Part shown: positions 50,379-60,785 of the stretch, piece after piece
How the letters are laid out: each line of letters begins with the position of its first letter
Position numbering within the stretch: the stretch's first letter is position 1
NCBI GenBank assembly: GCA_903877095.1
Contig: CAIRCP010000101.1
Coordinates: 1-64,000 of the forward strand
Length of the DNA: 64,000 nt
Source: an uncultured Actinomycetes bacterium
GTDB lineage: Bacteria > Actinomycetota > Actinomycetes > Mycobacteriales > Mycobacteriaceae
Direction of reading: 5' to 3'
Made by a program: the position numbers and the translations under genes
Notes under the pieces: model-generated
Database searches by the model: none
Told to the model about the DNA's origin: nothing
What the model saw: the letters and a program-made list of their open reading frames with translations, nothing else

Positions 50379-52181
50379 CTAGAGGTACTGCCCCAGGTTC
50401 GACTCGGTGTCGATGGCCCGGCTCGCGCTGGAACCCTTGCCCGTGACCAGGGTGCGGATGTAGACGATCCGCTCGCCCTTCTTGCCCGAGATCCGTGCCC
50501 AGTCATCGGGGTTGGTGGTGTTGGGCAGGTCCTCGTTCTCGGCGAACTCGTCGACGATCGAGTCCAGCAGGTGCTGAATCCGCAGGCCGTGCTGATTGCT
50601 CTCCAGCACCGACTTGATCGCGTACTTCTTGGCCCGGTCGACGACGTTCTGAATCATCGCCCCGGAGTTGAAATCCTTGAAGTACATGACCTCTTTGTCG
50701 CCGTTGGCGTAGGTGACCTCCAGGAACCGGTTGTCGTCGATCTCGGCGTACATCCGGTCGACGACCTTCTCGATCATCGCCTTGATACACACGCTCCGGT
50801 CGTCACCGAACTCGCCCAGATCCTCGGCGTGCAACGGCAGGTTCTCGGTGAGGTACTTGCTGAAGATGTCCTGCGCCGCTTCGGCGTCGGGGCGCTCGAT
50901 CTTGATCTTCACGTCGAGGCGGCCCGGGCGCAGGATGGCCGGGTCGATCATGTCCTCGCGGTTGGAGGCGCCGATGACGATGACGTTCTCCAGGCCCTCC
51001 ACGCCGTCGATCTCACTGAGCAACTGAGGCACCACCGTCGTCTCGACGTCGGAGCTCACCCCGGTGCCGCGGGTGCGGAAGATCGAATCCATCTCGTCGA
51101 AGAACACGATCACCGGGGTGCCCTCGGAGGCCTTCTCCCGGGCCCGCTGGAAGATCAGCCGGATGTGCCGCTCGGTCTCGCCGACGAACTTGTTGAGCAG
51201 CTCGGGGCCCTTGATGTTGAGGAAGTACGACTTGGCCTCGCGGGCATCCTCGCCACGGACCTCGGCCATCTTCTTGGCCAGCGAGTTGGCCACCGCCTTG
51301 GCGATCAGCGTCTTGCCGCAGCCGGGCGGGCCGTAGAGCAGCACACCCTTGGGCGGGCGCAACGAGTACTCCCGATACAGCTCTTTATGAAGGAACGGCA
51401 GTTCGACGGCGTCGCGGATCTGCTCGATCTGCCGGGTCAGGCCGCCGATGTCGCCGTAGGACACGTCGGGCACCTCTTCGAGGACGAGATCCTCGACCTC
51501 GGCCTTGGGGATGCGCTCGAAGGCGTATCCGGCCTTGGTGTCGACCAGCAGCGAGTCCCCGGGGCGCAGCTTGCGTGGCCGCAGGTCGTCGTCGAGGGCG
51601 TCCACGACCTCGGGCGGCAGACTCTCCGCAGCCACCAGCGGCTCGGCCAGCCAGACGATGCGCTCCTCGTCGGCGTGCCCAACGACCAGGGCGCGACGGC
51701 CGTCGGCCAGGACCTCGCGCAGCGTGCTGATCTCGCCGACGGCCTCGAAATTGCCGGCCTCCACCACCGTCAGCGCCTCGTTGAGACGCAGCGTCTGCCC
51801 CTTCTTCAGCGAGGCGACATCCATGTTGGGCGAGCAGGTCAGCCGCATCTTGCGTCCGGAGGTGAAGACATCGACGGTGTCGTCGTCGTGGGCGCCCAGC
51901 AGGACTCCGTAGCCGCTCGGCGGCTGACCCAGCCGGTCAACCTCCTCGCGCAACGCCAACAGCTGCTGACGCGCCTCTTTGAGGGTGTCCATCAGCTTGG
52001 CGTTGCGGGCGCCCAGTGAGTCGATCCTGGCTTCCAGTTGCTGTACCTCGCGGGTCCGCGGGCCGCCGACACCGGACAGTTGGTCGCGGAGCAGCGCCGC
52101 TTCGCGGCGCAACTGCTCCAGTTCGGCGGCGTCATCGTCGTCGTAGGCACCGAAAGCATCGGATCGATGTGAGTCACTCAT
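50379..52181 (-). CDS. mpa: Mycobacterial proteasomal ATPase Mpa (ARC)
   Basis: This 600-residue AAA+ unfoldase binds Pup and feeds substrates into the 20S core. The N-terminal coiled coil ([16 protein letters not shown] to about residue 80) captures Pup, and the tandem OB domains lie at about 90-240. The AAA module has Walker [17 protein letters not shown], Walker [13 protein letters not shown] and arginine fingers near [15 protein letters not shown]. The C-terminal GQYL docks on PrcA. The ATG follows GGAG. Downstream of the stop are two 61-bp repeats containing copies resembling its own 3' end. Confidence 0.97.
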   Translation of the reverse strand: MSDSHRSDAFGAYDDDDAAELEQLRREAALLRDQLSGVGGPRTREVQQLEARIDSLGARNAKLMDTLKEARQQLLALREEVDRLGQPPSGYGVLLGAHDDDTVDVFTSGRKMRLTCSPNMDVASLKKGQTLRLNEALTVVEAGNFEAVGEISTLREVLADGRRALVVGHADEERIVWLAEPLVAAESLPPEVVDALDDDLRPRKLRPGDSLLVDTKAGYAFERIPKAEVEDLVLEEVPDVSYGDIGGLTRQIEQIRDAVELPFLHKELYREYSLRPPKGVLLYGPPGCGKTLIAKAVANSLAKKMAEVRGEDAREAKSYFLNIKGPELLNKFVGETERHIRLIFQRAREKASEGTPVIVFFDEMDSIFRTRGTGVSSDVETTVVPQLLSEIDGVEGLENVIVIGASNREDMIDPAILRPGRLDVKIKIERPDAEAAQDIFSKYLTENLPLHAEDLGEFGDDRSVCIKAMIEKVVDRMYAEIDDNRFLEVTYANGDKEVMYFKDFNSGAMIQNVVDRAKKYAIKSVLESNQHGLRIQHLLDSIVDEFAENEDLPNTTNPDDWARISGKKGERIVYIRTLVTGKGSSASRAIDTESNLGQYL

Positions 52182-52418
52182 AACGGCTCCTTCCGCGCAC
52201 CGGATCCAGGTGCGGTGGACACCCCAACGCTACCGGCGATTGAACCATTGCGGGCACTGGTGGAATGTCGACACTCTGACATGTCTACCGCAGTCTTACC
52301 GGGGCAGCTGACGCTGAGCCTGCGGTCAGAGCGGGACCGTTCGGCCCCGCAAGAGGACGACACACTGACATCGCTGTTAACCTCGGAGGGAGTCGGGCCC
52401 CGCCCTGAAAGGACTGCC

Positions 52419-52916
52419 GTGACCCACAAACTCCTCGCTTCCTGCTTGGCCGCCGCCGCGATCACCGGCAGCGCCGCCGCGACGACGACGGCAGTGGAAA
52501 CAATCATGGCGAGCAATTCTCCGGCGGTGCAGCCTGTCGTGTTCGGTGTGCCGCTGCCACTGGACCCCGCCGCCGATGTACCGACCGCCGACCAGGTCAC
52601 CGGTGTCCTCAGCAGCCTCGCCGACCCGGGGGTCCCGTTCGCCGCCAAGAGTTACCTGGTCGAGGGTGGCATCGGCCGTATCGAGGCCCGCACCGCCGAC
52701 GCGTTGATGAAGAACGCGATAGCCAAGGGCCAGATCCCGCTGAACTTCTCCGTCGGCGCGATCACGCCGACCGGGCCGGGCCTGGCCAGCGCAACAGTCA
52801 CCGCAACCGGGCCGAACATGCCGGCGACCACCCAGACCGTCTCCTTCGTGGACCAGGGCGGCTGGAAGTTGTCGCGGTCATCGGCCACCTCGGTGCTCGC
52901 CATCTTCACCACCTGA
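52419..52916 (+). CDS. MTB12/CFP2-type secreted antigen
   Basis: This 165-residue protein has an N-terminal signal peptide (LLASCLAAAAITGSAAA) and the MTB12-like domain: DVPTADQVTGVLSSLADPGVPF, LVEGGIGRIEARTAD and SFVDQGGWKLSRSSA. The MTB12 family is secreted, with unknown function. The GTG at 52419 was chosen because AAAGGA precedes it and the signal peptide starts there; longer in-frame extensions lack coding character. It is divergent from mpa across 237 bp and is followed by a second protein of the same fold. Confidence 0.88.
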   Translation: MTHKLLASCLAAAAITGSAAATTTAVETIMASNSPAVQPVVFGVPLPLDPAADVPTADQVTGVLSSLADPGVPFAAKSYLVEGGIGRIEARTADALMKNAIAKGQIPLNFSVGAITPTGPGLASATVTATGPNMPATTQTVSFVDQGGWKLSRSSATSVLAIFTT

Positions 52917-52944
52917 CCAAGCGGCGCGCACTGACACACTCAGC

Positions 52945-53547
52945 GTGGCGAACGCGATGACCAGCCCAGCGCTCCGCGCCTTCCACATCGCACTGAGCGC
53001 CTTCACGCTGGTGACGGCGCTCGGCGTTTCGGGGTGCTCCCGGGAAGTGGCCCAGCCTGCGGCCGGGCCGCAGACCCCGATCTCGGAGACCGACGGGTCT
53101 GGCCCGCCGGCGCCGGCGCCGGCCGACCCGGGACCGCTGCCGCCGCCGGATGCCCTGAGCGACGTCGTCGCCCGACTGGCCGATCCCGCCGTCCCCGGCG
53201 CCGAGAAACTCGCTTTGGTCGAGAACACCACAGCAGCCGACGCCGCAGCACTGGACACCTTCGCTGGGGCGCTGCGCGACACCGGGTTCACACCTGTCAC
53301 TGTCAGCGCCTCGGAGCTCGTGTCGACCCGGCCGGACGACGTCCTCGCGACGATCACGGTGACCGCTCCGGACTCCGACTCCGGTGCCGGTGGGGGCGAA
53401 TTCTCCTTCCCCATGGAGTTCCGGCGCGCCGGCAACGCGTGGCAGTTGACCCGCCGGACCGCGGACATGCTGTTCGCCTTCGGCAATGCCCGCACCGCAG
53501 CGCCGGCGCCACCAGCCCCGGCACCCAGCCTCACTATCCCGCGCTGA
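52945..53547 (+). CDS. lppK: Lipoprotein LppK
   Basis: This 200-residue lipoprotein has a signal peptide with lipobox GVSGC, a Pro-rich linker (PPAPAPADPGPLPPPD) and a C-terminal MTB12-like domain (LADPAVPGAEKLALVE, FPMEFRRAGNAWQLTRRTADML). The position after mpa agrees with lppK. It starts with GTG 28 bp after the MTB12-type gene and is followed at 5 bp by the DUF503 gene. The two adjacent genes look like old paralogues. Confidence 0.85.
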   Translation: MANAMTSPALRAFHIALSAFTLVTALGVSGCSREVAQPAAGPQTPISETDGSGPPAPAPADPGPLPPPDALSDVVARLADPAVPGAEKLALVENTTAADAAALDTFAGALRDTGFTPVTVSASELVSTRPDDVLATITVTAPDSDSGAGGGEFSFPMEFRRAGNAWQLTRRTADMLFAFGNARTAAPAPPAPAPSLTIPR

Positions 53548-53552
53548 CCGCC

Positions 53553-54787
<1,235 letters not shown>

Positions 54788-55357
54788 CTAGGCCCCGTCG
54801 CACACCCCGGAATTGCGGATGGTGTCGCCGTAGACCCTCATCGTCGCGGTGTTGGCATTGATCACACCCGACGGCATCCGCTGGGCGATCTTGTCGCTGA
54901 TCCCCGTCAGCTGATACCAGAGGTGGTAGAAGGAGTCGCCGTTGTAAAGCGGCGAATACTGGCTGCGGTCAGGGTAATTCGTGATGTAGAGCGTATGGAC
55001 CCGCGGATCCAGAAACGCTGTCGCCTGGTCGATGTTGGCGCGTAGCGCGTCGCCGGCGCCCTGCACCTGAGCCCACACGTCGTAGCTGTCGCGCAGCGCG
55101 TTCTGGAAGCCGAAGGCCTGCCCGGCCAACGCGTCGTACTGAGTGTTGAACCAGTGACACGCCTCGCCCTGGGCGGTGACCATCTCCGGGGTCACTCGGT
55201 TCTGCCACAGGTTGTACGGGAACGTCACGTAGTCCGGGTGCCAGCCCGGGCCCGGCGCGATGTCATCGGCATGAGCCACCCCGGCCGCACCCAGTCCCGC
55301 CGCGCACACCGCAACGGCGGCGACCCGGACAACAGCCTTGCTCCAACCCACGATCAT
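54788..55357 (-). CDS. Secreted mycobacterial protein, unknown function
   Basis: This 189-residue protein has a cleavable signal peptide (WSKAVVRVAAVAVCAAGLGAAGVAHAD) and a mature part with tryptophan- and tyrosine-rich segments (GWHPDYVTFPYNLWQNR, YDVWAQVQGAG, YNGDSFYHLWYQLTGISDKIAQRMP). Two cysteines (ACHWF and the C-terminal VCDGA) could pair. I do not recognise the family. ATG 55357 is chosen from the signal peptide. It lies between trmI and the DUF4126 gene on the same strand. Confidence 0.72.
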   Translation of the reverse strand: MIVGWSKAVVRVAAVAVCAAGLGAAGVAHADDIAPGPGWHPDYVTFPYNLWQNRVTPEMVTAQGEACHWFNTQYDALAGQAFGFQNALRDSYDVWAQVQGAGDALRANIDQATAFLDPRVHTLYITNYPDRSQYSPLYNGDSFYHLWYQLTGISDKIAQRMPSGVINANTATMRVYGDTIRNSGVCDGA

Positions 55358-55440
55358 CCGACGATTATCCGAACGGGAACCGCCGGAGACGCCTGATTCG
55401 CTGAATTTCGGTCCGGCGGGGCGTCGTCCGGTGGGCGCCG

Positions 55441-55923
55441 TCACAGGACGCTCGTCAGGAAAGCAACCGCGAAACCGAACGCGGCGGCGAACAGATCCTC
55501 ACCGAGAGCGACCGGCCGGTCCCGCCCGCCGTTCACGGTAACGAGTCGGGTGCGCGCCGCATATCCGCCGAGGGTGCCCAGGACCGCCCCGATCAAGCCG
55601 GCCCCCAGGCTGCCCCATCGATAGCCCCAGGCGGTGCCGAGCACCGCGCCAGAAAAGGCCCCCGAGGCCAGCCGGACCAGAAACTGCGGCGCTGATTTGC
55701 GGCTGGGCAGCGTCGGCATTTTGTCGCTGATGAGTTCGGCGACCGCGAGCACGGTAAGGATCGCCACGGTGGCCCAGTGCCCCATCCACGACGCCCAGGT
55801 ACCGGAGAGATTGATCCAGTGCAGCATGGCCGCCCAGGCCAGAACCGCCGGCGCGGTGAAGGCCCGCAGACCGGCTACCACGCCGATGAGCAGGGCCAGC
55901 AACAGTACGAGCGCGTGCGTCAT
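55441..55923 (-). CDS. DUF4126 membrane protein (Rv2120c type)
   Basis: This 160-residue protein has four membrane helices with a glycine-rich third helix region (FSGAVLGTAWGYRWGSLGAGLIGAVLG) and LRAFTAPAVLAWAAML at the N-terminus, typical of DUF4126. The function is unknown. The position beside hisG is conserved in mycobacteria. It follows hisG by 71 bp on the same strand. Confidence 0.85.
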   Translation of the reverse strand: MTHALVLLLALLIGVVAGLRAFTAPAVLAWAAMLHWINLSGTWASWMGHWATVAILTVLAVAELISDKMPTLPSRKSAPQFLVRLASGAFSGAVLGTAWGYRWGSLGAGLIGAVLGTLGGYAARTRLVTVNGGRDRPVALGEDLFAAAFGFAVAFLTSVL

Positions 55924-55994
55924 GCGTCCTCCCTAGACGGTCATCGGACGCTAGCACGGCGGCCGCACGGCGGCCTCGATGAAAGCGCCCTCGG

Positions 55995-56846
55995 TCAGAA
56001 CCGGCAGAACCTCACATCTGAGGCGAGGATCGCCTTGGCGCCGATCCCGGCCAACTCGTCCATGAGTGCGTTGACATCACGGCGGGGTACCAGTGCGCGA
56101 ACGGCCACCCAGTCCGGGTCGGCCAGCGGCGCGATGGTCGGCGACTCCAGGCCGGGGGTGATCGCGGTGGCGCGCTCGACGAGGGCGCGGGGGCAGTCGT
56201 AGTCCAGCATCAGGTACTGCTGTCCGAAGACCACGCCCTGCACCCGGCCGGCCAGCTGATCGCGTGCGGCCCGACTGGCCGTGTCGGGGGTGTCGCGTTC
56301 GATCAGTACCGCCTCGGAATCGCAGAGCGGCTCGCCGAAGGCGATCAGGCCGTGCATCCGCAGGGTCCGGCCCGAACCCACCACGTCGGCGATGGCGTCG
56401 GCAACCCCCAGTTGCACCGAAATCTCCACCGCGCCGTCAAGGCGGATCACGGTGGCGTCAATCCCCTTGTCCACCAGATTCTTTCGCACAAGGTTGGGGT
56501 AGGCGGTGGCGATCCGCAGCCCGGCCAGATCGGCGACGGTCCAGCTGCGCCCGGCCGGTGCGGCGTAACGGAAGCTGGACGACCCGAAGCCCATCGCCAG
56601 CCGTTCCCGGACCGGGGCGCCGGATTCGGCGGCGAGGTCGCGGCCGGTGATGCCGAGATCCAGGTCCCCCGAACCGACGTAGATGGCGATGTCCTTGGGG
56701 CGAAGGAAGAAGAACTCGACGCCGTTGGCCGGGTCGATGACGGTCAGGTCCTTCGGATCGGTGCGCCGGCGGTAGCCGGCCTCCGCCAGGATCTCGGCAG
56801 CAGACTCCGACAACGCCCCCTTGTTGGGGACAGCGACACGCAACAT
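55995..56846 (-). CDS. hisG: ATP phosphoribosyltransferase (long form) HisG
   Basis: This 283-residue enzyme catalyses the first step of histidine synthesis from ATP and PRPP. It has [46 protein letters not shown] and the C-terminal ACT-like regulatory domain (about 210-283, LEFPTIAPL-like [15 protein letters not shown]), which gives histidine feedback. The ATG is 7 bp after hisE. The long form needs no HisZ. Confidence 0.95.
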   Translation of the reverse strand: MLRVAVPNKGALSESAAEILAEAGYRRRTDPKDLTVIDPANGVEFFFLRPKDIAIYVGSGDLDLGITGRDLAAESGAPVRERLAMGFGSSSFRYAAPAGRSWTVADLAGLRIATAYPNLVRKNLVDKGIDATVIRLDGAVEISVQLGVADAIADVVGSGRTLRMHGLIAFGEPLCDSEAVLIERDTPDTASRAARDQLAGRVQGVVFGQQYLMLDYDCPRALVERATAITPGLESPTIAPLADPDWVAVRALVPRRDVNALMDELAGIGAKAILASDVRFCRF

Positions 56847-56853
56847 GGCTTCT

Positions 56854-57135
56854 CTACAGCTTCCGGTAGACGTCGTCGAGAGTCAGTCCGCGGGCGACCA
56901 TCAGAACCTGCGTCCAGTAGAGCAGCTGGCTGATCTCGCCGGCGAGTGCCTCCTCGGACTCGTGCTCGGCAGCCAGCCACACCTCGCCGGCTTCCTCGAG
57001 GATCTTCTTGCCCAGGGTGTGCACGCCGGAGTCCAGCGCAGCCACGGTCGAACTGCCGGCCGGCCGGGTGCGGGCCCGTTCACCGAGTTCGGCGAACAGC
57101 TCCTCGAAGGTCTTCACGGGCTGCGATTGTCCCAT
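56854..57135 (-). CDS. hisE: Phosphoribosyl-ATP pyrophosphatase HisE
   Basis: This 93-residue all-alpha NTP pyrophosphohydrolase removes pyrophosphate from PR-ATP, the second step of histidine synthesis. The metal-binding helix pattern [24 protein letters not shown] is clear, and the C-terminus ends VYRKL. The ATG at 57135 begins [16 protein letters not shown]. It precedes hisG by 7 bp, so the first two steps are co-expressed; the remaining his genes are elsewhere. Confidence 0.95.
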   Translation of the reverse strand: MGQSQPVKTFEELFAELGERARTRPAGSSTVAALDSGVHTLGKKILEEAGEVWLAAEHESEEALAGEISQLLYWTQVLMVARGLTLDDVYRKL

Positions 57136-57261
57136 GGCGTCGCCTCGGCCGTCACGGCGGTTACGCGGCGGCCGAGCCTGGGCTTAACCCACCAACCCTG
57201 GTCGAGCTTGAATACAGTTCGACGGTGCATCCCATCGGGCCGATGACGAGTGCGGGTTGGT

Positions 57262-58308
57262 ATGGCATCGCCAGTTAAGGGCCGTGCCTGGATTTCCGCG
57301 GCGGCGTTCATGCTCGTTCTGCTGTTCGCGGGTTTCCCGATGGTCGGCGGATCCGCCTCGGCAGGTCCGATCGAAACTCTCCCCTTGTCCGGCCCCACCG
57401 GGCCGGACAAGGTGGTCGCCGGTGTGTATGTCTCCAACATCCAGCAGGTCGACCTGACCACCAACAGCTTCGATGCCGATTTCTACGTCTGGCTGCGGTG
57501 GAGCAACCCCGATATCCATCCGACGGCGGGCATCGAGATCATGAACGTCTACCAGAGTTGGGCTCTCACCACGACCCCCATATACGACAAACCGCAAAAG
57601 CAATCCGACGGCAGCCTGCTCTGGCTCGCCCGCTATCAGGGCTCATTCAATGCGCCGCTGTCGCTGGCCGACTATCCCTTCCAGAAGCAGACTCTCAAGA
57701 TCATCATCGAGGACGGCGAACAGAACATCGGGCGGATTGTCTACGAGCCGGACAAAGACCCGATCGAACTCGATCCACACATCACCCTCACGGGTTACAA
57801 ACTCGGTCAACCCCGGATCGAATTCGGCGCCAACACCTACGAGTCCTCTTTCGGCGCAGTCGAATCGACGCGTGAATACCGGACCTATACCCGAATCCTC
57901 GTCGAAATCCCGGTGTCGTCGCCGGCCACATCGGGCATCGTCAAGATCATCCTGCCGATCATCATCGTGCTCGTGGCGTCAGGGCTTGGCCTCGTCATCC
58001 CCTCGGCATACGTCGACTCCAAGGTCAACGTGCCGATCACGGCGTTGATCGCGCTGGTGGCGATGCACTTCGTGGTCTCCGCCTCGCTCCCCCAGGTGGA
58101 GTACCTGCTGATGATCGATGTCGTGTACATCCTCGCCTACGCCACCGTGACCACCATGCTCGCCGGTGCGGTCGTCGGCGCCTGGACGTTGAGATCGCAA
58201 GGTGAGGACGAAGCGACAGCCCTGCAACGCCGATTCCTCGGATGGGCCAGCGCAGCCTTCCTGCTGTCGCTGGCCGGCGTTCTCCTTCTCTACCTCGGCA
58301 GGTCCTAA
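57262..58308 (+). CDS. Pentameric ligand-gated ion channel homologue (Cys-loop family, bacterial)
   Basis: This 348-residue protein has a signal peptide (AWISAAAFMLVLLFAGFP), an extracellular beta-sandwich (residues about 45-230) and four membrane helices at the C-terminus. The loop corresponding to the Cys-loop is YPFQKQTLKI: the conserved YPF-x-x-Q is kept and the cysteines are absent, as in GLIC and other bacterial members. TM2 and TM3 read VNVPITALIALVAMHFVVSA and MIDVVYILAYATVTTML with the LP-x-x-x-Y linker typical of the family. Ligand and ion selectivity are unknown. ATG 57262 was chosen; a GTG 12 bp upstream is possible. Confidence 0.83.
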   Translation: MASPVKGRAWISAAAFMLVLLFAGFPMVGGSASAGPIETLPLSGPTGPDKVVAGVYVSNIQQVDLTTNSFDADFYVWLRWSNPDIHPTAGIEIMNVYQSWALTTTPIYDKPQKQSDGSLLWLARYQGSFNAPLSLADYPFQKQTLKIIIEDGEQNIGRIVYEPDKDPIELDPHITLTGYKLGQPRIEFGANTYESSFGAVESTREYRTYTRILVEIPVSSPATSGIVKIILPIIIVLVASGLGLVIPSAYVDSKVNVPITALIALVAMHFVVSASLPQVEYLLMIDVVYILAYATVTTMLAGAVVGAWTLRSQGEDEATALQRRFLGWASAAFLLSLAGVLLLYLGRS

Positions 58309-58332
58309 ACGTGCCTGCGTAAGTTTGGCGGC

Positions 58333-59316
58333 ATGTCCGTCACACCATCCGACAAACCGCCCGTCGACGCCATCCTGCAGAAGGTACTGGAGGCCGTTCC
58401 TTTCCAGCTGACCGGCGACGGCGGAGTCCACGAGGCGCGTCGACGGCTGCGCGACCTGCCCCGCCGTCCGCTGCACCCGGACCTGCGCGTCGAGGACCAC
58501 AGCATCGCGGGCCCGGCCGGCCCGATCCCGGTGCGGGTGTACTGGCCCGACGCGGAGCCCGGCCAGGGCCTCAACCAGGGCGCCCATCCCGTCACGATGT
58601 TCTTCCACGGCGGCGGATTCGCCGTCGGCGACCTCGACACCCACGACGCGATCGCCCGTGAGCACGCGGTCGGTGGCCGCACTGTGGTGGTGTCGGTGGA
58701 CTACCGGCTGGCACCCGAGCACCCTTATCCGGCCGCCGTCGAGGACGCCTGGGCGGCGACCTGCTGGGTGGCCGACAACGCATCGGCGTTCGACGCGGAC
58801 GCCGCCCGGCTTGCGGTGGCGGGTGACTCGGCCGGCGGCAACCTCTCGGCCGTCGTCGCGCAACTGGCCCGGGACGCGCAGCGCAGCGGCGACGGCCCGG
58901 CGGTGGCCTTCCAACTCCTGTGGTACCCGGCGACGGCGTGGGACACCTCGCTGCCGTCGTTCAGCGAGAACGCCGTCGCCCCGGTTCTGAGCAACGAGGC
59001 GATCGGCGAGTTCACCCGGTGGTACGCCGGCCATGTGGATCTGACCGACCTGCCGGCCACCCTGGCGCCCGCCCGCGCCGACGACCTTTCCGGTTTGGCA
59101 CCGGCCTATATCGCGATCGCGGGCCACGATCCACTGCGCGACGACGGGGCTCACTACGCCGAACTGCTGTCGGACGCCGGGGTGGACGTGGAACTCCACA
59201 ACGCCCAGACCCTGGTCCACGGCTATCTGGGCTATTCGGGGGTGGTTCCGGCCGCCACCGAGGCCACCGCCCGGGGGCTGGCGGCGCTGCGTTCGGCGCT
59301 ACACCCCTCCCGCTGA
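58333..59316 (+). CDS. Alpha/beta hydrolase fold-3 (hormone-sensitive lipase-like esterase)
   Basis: This 327-residue esterase has the oxyanion motif FFHGGGFAVGDLDTHD, the nucleophile GDSAGGNLSA, the acid Asp in IAGHDPLRDDG and the catalytic His in LVHGYLGYSG. These are the LipH/LipI-type HSL features. Substrates are likely short-chain esters. It starts 24 bp after the channel gene and could be co-transcribed with it, although no functional link is evident. Confidence 0.9.
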   Translation: MSVTPSDKPPVDAILQKVLEAVPFQLTGDGGVHEARRRLRDLPRRPLHPDLRVEDHSIAGPAGPIPVRVYWPDAEPGQGLNQGAHPVTMFFHGGGFAVGDLDTHDAIAREHAVGGRTVVVSVDYRLAPEHPYPAAVEDAWAATCWVADNASAFDADAARLAVAGDSAGGNLSAVVAQLARDAQRSGDGPAVAFQLLWYPATAWDTSLPSFSENAVAPVLSNEAIGEFTRWYAGHVDLTDLPATLAPARADDLSGLAPAYIAIAGHDPLRDDGAHYAELLSDAGVDVELHNAQTLVHGYLGYSGVVPAATEATARGLAALRSALHPSR

Positions 59317-59326
59317 GCAGTAACAT

Positions 59327-59355
59327 TTGCCGCCCGCGCGGCGACAAGCCACAAT
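59327..59355 (+). promoter_or_regulatory. Possible SigA-type promoter for the haemophore-like gene
   Basis: TTGCCG (59327-59332) and CACAAT (59350-59355) are separated by 17 bp and lie 32 bp upstream of the ATG. The match to the consensus is only moderate. Confidence 0.3.
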
Positions 59356-59386
59356 GATGTCAACGTCTACTGGAGGAAATCAAGGC

Positions 59387-59773
59387 ATGACAACCGGTCA
59401 GAACCGCCGCGTCGCGCGCGCGGCTATCGGCACCATCGTCGGCGGCTTCGCGCTTGCCGCCCTGACTGCGCCCGCGGCGTCGGCGGCGCCCGATTGCAGC
59501 CCGGCCGGCATCGACGGTCAGGTGACATCGATCACGCAGGAAGCCCGCTCGTACCTGAATTCGCATGCGGGGGCAAACAAAATGCTGATGACCGCGGCCC
59601 TGCAACCGCAGGCCGAGGCCGCTCAGACAATCCAAAGCTATGCGAACACCAACCCGCAGGAGTACGCGGACTTCCGCTCGATCCTGGTTCCGCTGAGCAA
59701 CCTGCAGAACCAGTGCGGTGTGAACGTGGTGCCCGCTGAATACCAGTGGGCGTTCAGCCAGTTCATCGGCTGA
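59387..59773 (+). CDS. Secreted haemophore-type (MHB domain) protein
   Basis: This 128-residue protein has a signal peptide ending PAASAA and a mature helical domain starting with Cys (DCSPAGIDGQVTSITQEARSYL). A second Cys (NLQNQCGVN) is suited to a disulfide. The pattern fits the mycobacterial haem-binding haemophore family (Rv0203 related), which moves haem across the cell envelope. The haem ligand cannot be assigned. The ATG follows GGAGG at 59372-59376. A strong terminator follows the gene. Confidence 0.75.
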   Translation: MTTGQNRRVARAAIGTIVGGFALAALTAPAASAAPDCSPAGIDGQVTSITQEARSYLNSHAGANKMLMTAALQPQAEAAQTIQSYANTNPQEYADFRSILVPLSNLQNQCGVNVVPAEYQWAFSQFIG

Positions 59774-59790
59774 CGGACAGGTAGCGAAGA

Positions 59791-59825
59791 AGCGGCTCAC
59801 GCCTGACAACGTGAGCCGCTTTTTT
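59791..59825 (+). terminator. Intrinsic terminator after the haemophore-like gene
   Basis: AGCGGCTCACG (59791-59801) pairs perfectly with CGTGAGCCGCT (59810-59820) around an 8-nt loop and is followed by a run of T to 59825. This is the clearest Rho-independent terminator in the window. It separates this gene from the galactoside locus. Confidence 0.92.
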
Positions 59826-59864
59826 GTGCCGTTGATTCGGCGTCGGTGTCGGAAAGGAGCCGAG

Positions 59865-60674
59865 ATGGCCGCAGTCGTCGTCACAGCAGGCCGCGCACGC
59901 GCGGTGCTGGACACTGAAGCGGGTGGCCGCATCGTCTCGTTAGAGGTAGCCGGCCGGCAACTTCTCGCGAGCAGCGGCAGCAGCGTGGTGGAGCACGGTT
60001 CCTTCGTCATGGCGCCGTGGGCCGGCCGTATCCGGGATGGGGCGCTGCACATCGACGGCCGCACCTACCGGCTGCCGACTGACCGCACTCATCCGCACGC
60101 CGGTCACGGCCTGGTCATGGACCGGCCGTGGCGGGTGCTGGACGCCGGCGATGACCGGGTGCGCCTGCGCTGCGACCTCGATGACCGGTGGCCGTTCACC
60201 GGGCACGTGATCCAGGACATCGCCGTGCGTCCCGACGGGTTGCAGCAACGGGTGGAAGTGCATGCCGACGCACACCCGTTCCCGGCGACCGTCGGTTGGC
60301 ATCCGTGGTTCCGCCGCGAACTCGGCGATGGCCCGGTGGCGCGACTCGCCTTCGAGGCCGACGGCATGCTGCGGAGGGATCCGGCAGGTATCCCGGACGG
60401 CACCGTGGTAACCGTTCCCCCCGGGCCGTGGGACGACTGCTTCACCGGGGTGCACTGGCCGGTGCTCATCGCCTGGCCCGGCCAACTGGAGTTGCGGATC
60501 ACCGCGAACACCGACTACCTGGTGGTTTACGACGAGCGGCCGGGGGCGTTCTGCGTGGAACCCCAGTCCGGTCCGCCGGACGGACCCAACACGGCACCGG
60601 TCCTCGCCCGTCCCGGGGCACCCGTCACGGCCGACACGATGTGGACCTGGCACCTGCTCGATGGACCTAATTGA
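59865..60674 (+). CDS. Aldose 1-epimerase (galactose mutarotase-like)
   Basis: This 269-residue enzyme interconverts sugar anomers. It has the catalytic His region THPHAGHG, the second His VGWHPWFRR and the base Glu in CVEPQSGPPDGPN. The ATG at 59865 has a strong GGAAAGGAG and lies 40 bp after the terminator, so a promoter must lie in between or upstream. It is 112 bp upstream of the alpha-galactosidase gene and would supply the right anomer from released galactose. Confidence 0.88.
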   Translation: MAAVVVTAGRARAVLDTEAGGRIVSLEVAGRQLLASSGSSVVEHGSFVMAPWAGRIRDGALHIDGRTYRLPTDRTHPHAGHGLVMDRPWRVLDAGDDRVRLRCDLDDRWPFTGHVIQDIAVRPDGLQQRVEVHADAHPFPATVGWHPWFRRELGDGPVARLAFEADGMLRRDPAGIPDGTVVTVPPGPWDDCFTGVHWPVLIAWPGQLELRITANTDYLVVYDERPGAFCVEPQSGPPDGPNTAPVLARPGAPVTADTMWTWHLLDGPN

Positions 60675-60785
60675 GTTGATGCGAAACGGACTTTCCAGTC
60701 CGCCCGCTTGCGACCAGCGAGCCGAGTAGTCTCTGCTGCCCAAGGAGCGTCCGCCGGTGCGCTCCACGGCGCGGGGGAATTCAGA

